The notes under the pieces are model-generated. The model made no database searches. It had not been told where the DNA came from and saw only the letters and a list, made by a program, of their open reading frames with translations. Made by a program: the position numbers and the translations under genes. A DNA stretch of 5,930 nucleotides from Pseudomonadales bacterium (GTDB lineage Bacteria; Pseudomonadota; Gammaproteobacteria; Pseudomonadales; Azotimanducaceae), in assembly GCA_022448765.1 (NCBI GenBank), contig JAKUTI010000175.1:1-5930 (forward strand). The letters run 5' to 3'. Shown here piece after piece: positions 1 to 5,240 of this stretch. Every line of letters starts with the position of its first letter. Within the stretch, counting starts at the first letter, position 1.

Positions 1-149
1 TTGTGCTTTCGGCTGAGTATAACGACCGATTCGTTGGTGCTAAGGGTTGTGCTTGCTTCCCTTACTTCCTGGATCGTCGTGCTAACGCACGCGGTAAGCG
101 AAAAGGCCGAGATCAACACAAGAACGATGTGAATTCGATTAGTTGTCAT
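1..149 (-). CDS. Second lipoprotein, 3' partial (first 49 residues)
   Basis: An open frame runs from ATG at 149 to the window edge without a stop. The start overlaps the previous gene's stop as ATGA, the same arrangement as at 1819-1822. The sequence begins MTTNRIHIVLVLISAFS and continues into a lipobox LTAC with Cys21, then VSTTIQEV. This is a textbook type II signal peptide, and Val at +2 points to the outer membrane. The visible mature part contains REASTTLSTNESVVILSRKH, too little to assign a family; the T/S-rich linker followed by a strand (SVVILS) suggests a folded domain begins near residue 40. No Shine-Dalgarno site is clear, so translation is probably coupled to the preceding lipoprotein. 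It shows that the operon continues past the window. Confidence 0.8.
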   Translation of the reverse strand, partial: MTTNRIHIVLVLISAFSLTACVSTTIQEVREASTTLSTNESVVILSRKH

Positions 150-781
150 GATGCAATGCGTTGCTGAAGCCAGTTACGAACAACGTCTTGGCGAACGAAA
201 CTAAACGATATGCTCGCGGCAGCATCGCGCAGTGCCCACTGGGCAGCTTCACGTAGCGCGGGAGATTTCTCGCTTTGCATGCCGCCATAGTTCAGGCGAT
301 TCGCTTTGCCGTATGCCGTTACCGGCCAGCTGTGGATGAGCGAGCCATCGGTTGCATAAAGCTCGAACCGATACTGGATCCACACCTCGTAAAAATCCTT
401 ACGCGTTTGCTCGGGAATCGCAAACTGAAACTTTTCGATCGACGGTACCAATACGGCATCGGCCTCTTGACCTTCGGAGCTGTTGATCGATTTGACGGGG
501 GTTACCGATGCGAACATGGCGTCGAAGATTCGGCTAAAGATGGACACCTGGGACCGAAGGTCGATGGTGTGATTGCCATAGCTGCCTAGGTCTTCGTTGT
601 GCACGTACTGCGACATTTCGTCGTTGTAGTAGACAGCTATGTCCACGGGCACTTGCTCAATCAATGGATTTGGGATGGAAGTCGTAATCGTGATTGAGGC
701 GTCCGATGTGCACCCGGCAACCCAGTAAATGCTGATCGCATATATGACAGTGAGGAGCAGATTAGCTCGTCGCCGTTGCAT
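146..781 (-). CDS. Outer-membrane-type lipoprotein, family not recognised (211 aa)
   Basis: The N-terminus MQRRRANLLL is followed by a hydrophobic stretch ending in the lipobox WVAGC, with Cys24 as the lipidated residue. The next residue is Thr rather than Asp, so sorting to the outer membrane is expected. The mature part begins with a Thr/Ser-rich stretch (TSDASITITTSIP), continues with a strand-like segment (VPVDIAVYYNDEM), and includes ADAVLVPSIEKFQFAIP and KDFYEVWIQYRFELYATDGSLIHSWPVTAYGKA. This alternating pattern, with a 'd-G-x-x-I-x-x-W-x-V-x-x-x-G' repeat, resembles small alpha/beta periplasmic lipoproteins of the LptE/YajG/LpoB sort, but I cannot assign a family. An alanine-rich helix (SPALREAAQWALRDAAASIS) closes the fold. 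The start is ATG at 781 after a perfect GGAGGA. Its stop overlaps the next lipoprotein start as ATGA. It is a plausible outer-membrane anchor or target for the periplasmic vWA heads. Confidence 0.87.
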   Translation of the reverse strand: MQRRRANLLLTVIYAISIYWVAGCTSDASITITTSIPNPLIEQVPVDIAVYYNDEMSQYVHNEDLGSYGNHTIDLRSQVSIFSRIFDAMFASVTPVKSINSSEGQEADAVLVPSIEKFQFAIPEQTRKDFYEVWIQYRFELYATDGSLIHSWPVTAYGKANRLNYGGMQSEKSPALREAAQWALRDAAASISFSFVRQDVVRNWLQQRIAS

Positions 782-829
782 CGATCCTCCAGCTAAAAGA
801 CAGTTAATTTGACTCGCAACTTCGGGAGC
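782..829 (-). promoter_or_regulatory. 48-base spacer with strong Shine-Dalgarno site before the lipoprotein
   Basis: This is the largest gap between genes in the window. It shows no hairpin-plus-T-run terminator and no convincing promoter. GGAGGA lies at 785-790 on the minus strand, three bases before the ATG at 781, with the same spacing as at the acidic-protein start. It suggests the lipoprotein is initiated independently, and perhaps strongly, on the same transcript. Confidence 0.65.
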
Positions 830-1822
830 CTACTGTATATAGGGGAGCCCGACAAAGGTGCCATTGTTGCGGTAGGTTAGTTCCCTCATGAGCGCACTGA
901 ATCGATAAACGCTGGGTGGGTGTCTTCGTCCCTGGAAAAGAACAGGAAAGCCCACCGCGTGAATCCGAACACGGCGAGTTCCTTCGGCATCTGCGACGTT
1001 GATCTGATCGATGGTGTCGACCACTCGTTCGATTGAGGTTCCCTGAAAATCGTCGCCAAAAACGTAAATACTGATTCTTTTGCCGGGATCGTAAAAAGTG
1101 GTGACCGCTTCTTCGATTCCTTCGACGGGGCTTGAGTTCGAAAACGCGTCCCAGTTGCGCAGCTTATTAATTATGGATTTTCTAAGCGCGGGCGAGTCGG
1201 ACATCCAGGTTCGGGCGTAACGCGGAAACAAATACGCCCCGTTATCGTTTAGTACTTGGATTCCTTTGACGTCTGGGTAAATGTTCAGCGTTTCTTGCAA
1301 CTTGCGGATGACTGCAGTCCATGCGTAGTTGTACATGCTGCCGGAGTTGTCGATAACAAAAATAATGTGTTCGCTGTCAACGGTGATGCCACCGATCGTT
1401 TGACTAGATCGAGTAAAGTTCATTCCCAATAGACGTTCCATTTCGTCGGTTAGAGATTGTTTCGCTCGGGCCATCTCAGCTTCCTCAATGAGTTGTTGAT
1501 CGGCGACTTCCTGCGTCGCTTCGAACTTGCTGAGAATGTCGGATGTTTGTTGCTGTAATTTGGCTAGCTGCACGAGTTCGCTGTCAAAGTCCCGTTCTTT
1601 TTCGGCTAATTGCCGTGTCAATGTTTCTAATTGACCACGTATTTCGAAGATCGCGTCGTGTTTACTGGCAACCTGTCCTTCGAGATCGATGGTGGTTGCC
1701 TCAAGCACGCTTGGCGCGACGATCTTGGTAATCATTAGCAAGAGAATGATTGCGCCGAAACCGCAACAGATCACGTCCAGAAATGAGAGCCCAATTTCCT
1801 CGATGGCTCGCCGTTTTCTCAT
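830..1822 (-). CDS. TolR/ExbD-like membrane anchor + coiled coil + vWA domain protein, copy 2 (330 aa)
   Basis: The ATG at 1822 overlaps the previous stop as ATGA. A TTG at 1879 would add 19 residues without homology, whereas MRKRR aligns with MAKRRQ of copy 1. The membrane helix IGLSFLDVICCGFGAIILLL has Asp16 at the same position as copy 1. Residues about 45-132 form a coiled coil (GQLETLTRQLAEKERDF and similar stretches). The vWA domain begins SEHIIFVIDNSGSM with an intact D158-S160-S162. The usual MIDAS Thr appears to be replaced by Ser in NSSPVEGIEEA (about 229-238), and the acidic site is YVFGDDFQGTS (D257/D258). The end, RRVRIHAVGFPV then MRELTYRNNGTFVGL, is a standard vWA C-terminus. 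The region between the first and second MIDAS motifs (about residues 180-228, with RYARTWMSD) differs strongly from copy 1, suggesting a different ligand. It has a similar length and topology to copy 1 and is a probable second subunit of the same stator pair. Confidence 0.9.
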   Translation of the reverse strand: MRKRRAIEEIGLSFLDVICCGFGAIILLLMITKIVAPSVLEATTIDLEGQVASKHDAIFEIRGQLETLTRQLAEKERDFDSELVQLAKLQQQTSDILSKFEATQEVADQQLIEEAEMARAKQSLTDEMERLLGMNFTRSSQTIGGITVDSEHIIFVIDNSGSMYNYAWTAVIRKLQETLNIYPDVKGIQVLNDNGAYLFPRYARTWMSDSPALRKSIINKLRNWDAFSNSSPVEGIEEAVTTFYDPGKRISIYVFGDDFQGTSIERVVDTIDQINVADAEGTRRVRIHAVGFPVLFQGRRHPPSVYRFSALMRELTYRNNGTFVGLPYIQ

Positions 1823-2901
1823 GGCCAATCTCGCGAAGGCGACATGTAGGTTCCTGCAGTTATGCGAGCAAGATTCCAATACGCAGCCGCGGCCTGGGGA
1901 TCGCCTTCCATGGGAAACATGATGATGTTTATCGGAATGCCTCTAGGGAGTGCTTCGACGGCCTCACGGAAGTATTCAAAACGTTTTGGCCCAGTAACGA
2001 CCGCCTTACGCGGCGAGCGGGATGATTGCGTTGGAAGGCTGTCGATGATTAGAAAAACGTTATCGGGTGGCGGATCCATGGTCGCGATGTGATCAACGAG
2101 GATTGAAAGATTGGTGCCATTCTCCGGTGTCGTTTCTGAGAGGCCTCCGATCGCCGCATCGATGCGATCGGATTCATTGGCGGCAACCCAGTCCTTGTTT
2201 TCAAATATCGATTCGAGTGCGGTGTTGAATGTCACGATCTGCACGTGACTCTCTACCGGAATTTGGGCAGTTAACCAGGACACGGTTGCTAACGCTCGCT
2301 GCCATTTCGGCGAGGCCAGTTTTCGCTCATAGCTCATGTGCCGACGTCGAAGGACGTTGACGATGGATTCCGCCAGCATGCTAGCCGACGCATCGAGAGC
2401 GATGAGGATGTGTTCACCGCCCATGTAAAGTCCGGTTAGGTACTGGCGATCGCCTTCGCCTTCCACTTCAATAATTGCTCGGGCTTCTTGTTGACGTTCG
2501 AGTTCCTGCAGGCGCTTTACTTCGTCCTCACGGGTATCAATATCAGATTGAAGCTCAACGATGTCACTAACACGCGCTTCGGTGAGCGCTTTAAGTGCAT
2601 CTAATTCGGCCTCTTTGCGCTCAGCGTCTTCGAGGATTGCCAGACGCCGCTTTCGTTCGTCGTCGACTTGTTTCAATGTGTCCTCAAGTTCGTTTTGAAC
2701 CGTCGCCAGGTCGCGTTTTCCAACGTCGATTTCATAATCAAGGCGCCGAGCTTCAGATAAGAGGTCCTTTTTGATCCATTGGACGTCGGCCTCTGTCTCG
2801 TGATTGAGGATCAGAAAGATAAGGATCACCGCACCAAATCCGCATGACATAACGTCGAGAAAGGACAGTGAAAAAACGGTAAATTGGCGCCGCTTAGCCA
2901 T
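1819..2901 (-). CDS. TolR/ExbD-like membrane anchor + coiled coil + vWA domain protein, copy 1 (360 aa)
   Basis: I chose the ATG at 2901, which overlaps the preceding stop as ATGGCTAA. A GTG at 2940 would add 13 residues, but the paralogue aligns from MAKRRQ. No clear Shine-Dalgarno site is visible, so coupling is likely. A basic N-terminus leads into one membrane helix, FSLSFLDVMSCGFGAVILIF (residues 10-29). Its Asp16 matches the ion-carrying Asp of ExbD/TolR ('FIDVMLVLL') and MotB. Residues 42-145 form a long charged coiled coil. The vWA domain begins GGEHILIALDASASM and has a complete MIDAS set: D170-S172-S174, T263 in NGTNLS, and D287 in LIIDSLPT. It ends with INIIMFPMEG and LARITAGTYM, typical of the last vWA strands. 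The positive-inside N-terminus places the vWA head in the periplasm. No OmpA-like peptidoglycan-binding domain is present. The likely role is the rotor or plug partner of the TolQ-like channel, bearing a metal-dependent ligand-binding head. Confidence 0.9.
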   Translation of the reverse strand: MAKRRQFTVFSLSFLDVMSCGFGAVILIFLILNHETEADVQWIKKDLLSEARRLDYEIDVGKRDLATVQNELEDTLKQVDDERKRRLAILEDAERKEAELDALKALTEARVSDIVELQSDIDTREDEVKRLQELERQQEARAIIEVEGEGDRQYLTGLYMGGEHILIALDASASMLAESIVNVLRRRHMSYERKLASPKWQRALATVSWLTAQIPVESHVQIVTFNTALESIFENKDWVAANESDRIDAAIGGLSETTPENGTNLSILVDHIATMDPPPDNVFLIIDSLPTQSSRSPRKAVVTGPKRFEYFREAVEALPRGIPINIIMFPMEGDPQAAAAYWNLARITAGTYMSPSRDWP

Positions 2902-4162
2902 GTTCGACGACGCGTATGAGCCGAAACTCTTCGCCTTCACTCCAAATGATATCGCCGATAATCACGCTAGCCGACGTCACGACGGTCACGCCATTTATTT
3001 TGACTTGGCTTCCGGCGGTCGGGACCAACCGAAATCCCGTTGCCACGGGTTCGATTTGAAATCCGTGGGCCTTGTTTGATGAGCGGCCTTGTAAAGCGAT
3101 TATGTCGTTTAGGGAAGTCGCGTCGGTTCCATGAAGTAGATGCGTGGGAACGAGCTGCGGCGGGTCCGCGAGTTCAGCTTGAGAGCCGGCGGACAACAAT
3201 TCGGTAACGAAGTTGATGCCGTCTTCAGGTTGTACGGCGTTGGGTTCGTATGCCATCGCGGCAGAGAAGATAGCGTTGGGTTCGACGACCGACACCTCGT
3301 GGCCGGCGGCATGTAAAGCTTGAATCAATCCAGGTACTCGAGCAATTCGATGCGACAGCGCTAGCGTTGTCGGGTTTCCAATTTGATGTACCAAGGCATC
3401 GAGTCGTTGACGCGATTTCGTCGCAAGCAGCGAACGAGCGACGGTGACACGGCGAGATGTGTCGGCGTAAGAGACCTCGACGGTGAATTTGTCTATAGAC
3501 GACGCAAGGTTTTCTATTAACTGGTTGAACAGTTGTTGTTCGGTGTCAGCAATTCGAAGCGGGTCGAAACGTGTCTCTTGGACAAATAGATCTGCTACGG
3601 CATCAATCCAGCCTTCGATGAGTGATTGAAACCCGCTTTCGGGCACTTCGCTACTTGACGTCCGAGATACCGACCCGTTGATCTCAAGGCGTGTGAGCAC
3701 GGTTCGATGAAAGCCATTATCCAAGAATGTACAACGGCCCGAGATCGGGAGCGTACTGGCGGTTACCACGGCGAGATCGGCGAGTGTGGCGATTTGAATC
3801 GACGCTTCCTCGGCGATACCAAGCAACAGGGATAACTGATCTGGGCTGGAATTACTTGGAACGGCAACGAAGACGCGCTCATCGTTGGGAAGCTTGCTGA
3901 TCCTTTTGATTTCACAAAGGTGTTGGTACACGAGGTCGGCATAGTTCTTGATAGAGCGATGTTTGATCGATACTGGATCCGCGTTTAACCGCTGCCAATG
4001 CTGGGTCTGGGCCTGACGTGGATGCAAACGGGACTGTTCGAGCGCGGCATCGCCAAACGACACGTGATCTTCGAGGATGACCGCGACGCCTGGCTGTTGA
4101 TAGACGACGTTTAGGTCTTCCGCCAACGAGATTTCGGTGTCATTGAGTTCGAGAACCCACAC
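2894..4162 (-). CDS. Hsp70/actin-fold-like protein with FHA-like C-terminal segment (422 aa)
   Basis: No signal peptide or membrane segment is seen, so it should be cytoplasmic. Several stretches follow the Hsp70 nucleotide-binding domain in order: VSFGDAALEQSRLHPRQ (34-50; compare the early 'G..A' segment of DnaK/YegD), VFVAVPSNSSPDQLSLL (97-113; compare the 'ITVPA.F...QR' strand), CTFLDNGFHRTVLTRLEI (144-161; compare phosphate-2 'DLGGGT'), and IARVPGLIQALHAAGHEVS with NAIFSAAMAY (273-305; compare 'R.P.....L...' and 'A.A.GAA'). The phosphate-1 DLGTT loop is replaced by ELNDTEISL and the phosphate-2 glycines are mostly lost, so ATP hydrolysis is doubtful. About 60 C-terminal residues (GFQIEPVATGFRLVP, VKINGVTVV, IIGDIIWSEGEEFRLIRV) resemble the last strands of an FHA domain, including the I-N-G and G-D motifs. 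The start is GTG at 4162, one base after the TolQ-like stop. It could be a cytoplasmic regulator or assembly factor of the motor. The Hsp70 relationship is moderately sure, the FHA one less so. Confidence 0.72.
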   Translation of the reverse strand: MWVLELNDTEISLAEDLNVVYQQPGVAVILEDHVSFGDAALEQSRLHPRQAQTQHWQRLNADPVSIKHRSIKNYADLVYQHLCEIKRISKLPNDERVFVAVPSNSSPDQLSLLLGIAEEASIQIATLADLAVVTASTLPISGRCTFLDNGFHRTVLTRLEINGSVSRTSSSEVPESGFQSLIEGWIDAVADLFVQETRFDPLRIADTEQQLFNQLIENLASSIDKFTVEVSYADTSRRVTVARSLLATKSRQRLDALVHQIGNPTTLALSHRIARVPGLIQALHAAGHEVSVVEPNAIFSAAMAYEPNAVQPEDGINFVTELLSAGSQAELADPPQLVPTHLLHGTDATSLNDIIALQGRSSNKAHGFQIEPVATGFRLVPTAGSQVKINGVTVVTSASVIIGDIIWSEGEEFRLIRVVEHG

Positions 4163-4163
4163 G

Positions 4164-4961
4164 TTAGCGCACCTGCATGTGTCTTATGAGCTTTTCATCG
4201 CAGTAAGTTTGGGTGTCAAGTACTACACGTTCCTGGATAAGTTGTAGTTGGTGTACTAGGAACATAATTACAATACTGATAACCAAGGCCACAAATGTTG
4301 AATTGAACGCGACCCCCAGACTCGCGGTCACGCCAGCGATGTCGCCTTCGACAGCTCGATAGGCTTGACCGAGCGCGTCCCCAATACCTCGGACCGTACC
4401 GATGAAACCGATCGATGGGATAGCCCACGCGATATAACGTACCAGCGATAGTTCGCTGTCTAATCGATCCGACTCGCTTTCGCAGATGGAGCGGACGGCT
4501 TCTGCAACGTCTTGTACATTCCTGGTGGAAGAGAATCGATGAAGTGCGGCCATCATGGCCCGGGGTAGCAACTGATCTTGTGTGCCATCCGCTAGGGATT
4601 GGATGGGTCTTGTGTACTCGCGCGTGTCTTCAGGGAGGATACTCATGCCGTCGCCAACGTTGACGAATTCCGTCTGTAGCATGTCTCCCTCGCGTAACGC
4701 ATTCCGAAATTTGTAACCCATGATAGAAAAAGCCCATAACATAAGGATGAAACAGCATTCCTGTTCATAATCCTTAAGTACGACGTAGAGAGAACGTTCT
4801 TCGGTGAACACTTCTCCTGCGGCAAGGCGTTCTTCTCGAATCTCCAGAATTGCTTCAGCTTCTGGTCGAATGTAGGCCACGAATATCGAGTGAACGACCA
4901 AAATGGCCACCAAAAGTGCGCCGACTTGGTAGACAAATTCAAACGGTAGGTTTTTTTTCAT
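4164..4961 (-). CDS. MotA/TolQ/ExbB-family ion-channel (stator) protein
   Basis: This 265-residue inner-membrane protein should form the multimeric channel subunit of an ion-driven motor. Four hydrophobic segments are visible at roughly residues 11-30, 69-84, 174-197 and 211-238. The signature around the third is IPSIGFIGTVRGIGDAL (181-197), matching the P-x-x-G-x-x-G-T-V-x-G-M motif of TolQ/ExbB/MotA. The fourth, ASLGVAFNSTFVALVISIV, matches the classical last helix with small residues and Ser/Thr lining the ion path. The N-terminus MKKN is basic, so a MotA-like topology is likely: N-in, a charged periplasmic loop at 31-68, a cytoplasmic domain at about 85-173, and the C-terminus inside. The start is the ATG at 4961, nine bases after the previous stop, with only a weak AAGAG Shine-Dalgarno site. 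A run of eight A follows the ATG. There is no long cytoplasmic tail of the ZorA kind. The likely partners are the two TolR-like vWA proteins encoded downstream. Confidence 0.92.
   Translation of the reverse strand: MKKNLPFEFVYQVGALLVAILVVHSIFVAYIRPEAEAILEIREERLAAGEVFTEERSLYVVLKDYEQECCFILMLWAFSIMGYKFRNALREGDMLQTEFVNVGDGMSILPEDTREYTRPIQSLADGTQDQLLPRAMMAALHRFSSTRNVQDVAEAVRSICESESDRLDSELSLVRYIAWAIPSIGFIGTVRGIGDALGQAYRAVEGDIAGVTASLGVAFNSTFVALVISIVIMFLVHQLQLIQERVVLDTQTYCDEKLIRHMQVR
4170..4174 (-). promoter_or_regulatory. Shine-Dalgarno site for the Hsp70-like gene
   Basis: AGGTG lies seven bases before the GTG start at 4162, within the final codons of the TolQ-like gene. It supports the GTG start and coupled translation, because only one base separates the TAA stop from the GTG. 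Confidence 0.55.
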
Positions 4962-4970
4962 GGTGCGCTC

Positions 4971-5240
4971 TTAGATGTCGACTGGGAAAGGAACAGCGAT
5001 GTCCTCCGAAATGGTTTCCGTTGGTTCGAACGAATCCGGTGTCGGTATAGGCTCGTTGGGTTCTTCTTGTGTTTGAGAGGTATCCAAGGCCTGATCCTGG
5101 CTTTCAATGGTAGAAGGATCTTGCTCCAATGGCAGTGTCTCAGCATCCCCGACCATTTGGGAATCCTCGGACCACGATACACTAACGAAACCAAGTAGTA
5201 GCGTGCACGTCGTCGTAACGAATATATGTTTTGAGGTCAC
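4971..5240 (-). CDS. Small exported acidic, low-complexity protein (89 aa)
   Basis: I do not recognise a family. The chosen GTG start at 5240 overlaps the SUMF1-like stop as GTGA and is preceded by a perfect GGAGGA three bases away. Longer in-frame starts upstream would sit deep inside the SUMF1 gene. The predicted 89 residues begin with a signal-peptide-like stretch (TSKH, then a hydrophobic core TLLLGFVSV) with a plausible signal peptidase I site after Ser24 (VSWS, then EDSQ). The remaining ~65 residues contain about 18 Asp/Glu, no Lys or Arg, and many Pro, Gln, Thr and Ser, so the chain is probably disordered and strongly anionic. It ends in IAVPFPVDI. There is no lipobox, since the only Cys (residue 12) precedes the hydrophobic core. 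The gene ends nine bases before the TolQ-like start. A periplasmic partner, spacer or cation-binding peptide is possible. If the signal is not cleaved it would be a membrane-anchored acidic tail. Confidence 0.72.
   Translation of the reverse strand: MTSKHIFVTTTCTLLLGFVSVSWSEDSQMVGDAETLPLEQDPSTIESQDQALDTSQTQEEPNEPIPTPDSFEPTETISEDIAVPFPVDI

Noticed and set aside
275..589. Plus-strand open frame of 104 codons
   Set aside because: It is antisense to the first lipoprotein gene, which has a lipobox and strong ribosome binding site, and its translation shows no domain or signal sequence.
782..829. Terminator or promoter in the largest gap
   Set aside because: No inverted repeat with a T run and no convincing -35/-10 pair was found; only the Shine-Dalgarno site is clear.
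1823..1879. Upstream TTG start at 1879 for vWA copy 2
   Set aside because: It adds 19 residues without similarity to copy 1 and would put a non-basic stretch before the membrane helix. The ATG at 1822 gives the ATGA overlap seen elsewhere.
2902..2940. Upstream GTG start at 2940 for vWA copy 1
   Set aside because: It would overlap the preceding gene by 47 bases, and the extra 13 residues have no match in copy 2. The ATG at 2901 aligns the two N-termini.
1543..3079. Several plus-strand open frames of 62-91 codons across the vWA genes
   Set aside because: They are antisense shadows of genes with clear domain motifs. Their translations are Arg-rich and lack recognisable motifs.
369..3980. 13-base direct repeat CGATACTGGATCC at 369-381 and 3968-3980
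   Set aside because: Both copies lie in unrelated coding sequence, and one match of this length is not surprising by chance in a window of this size. No flanking similarity extends it.
4164..4961. Zorya anti-phage system (ZorA/ZorB) as an explanation for the TolQ-like gene
   Set aside because: The channel protein has no long C-terminal cytoplasmic coiled-coil tail, the partner proteins have vWA rather than OmpA-like heads, and no helicase or nuclease gene of the ZorC/D/E kind is visible.
4164..4961. Classical Tol-Pal or ExbBD-TonB locus
   Set aside because: No TolA, TolB, Pal or TonB gene is present. The partner proteins are 330-360 residues with vWA domains rather than about 140-residue TolR/ExbD.
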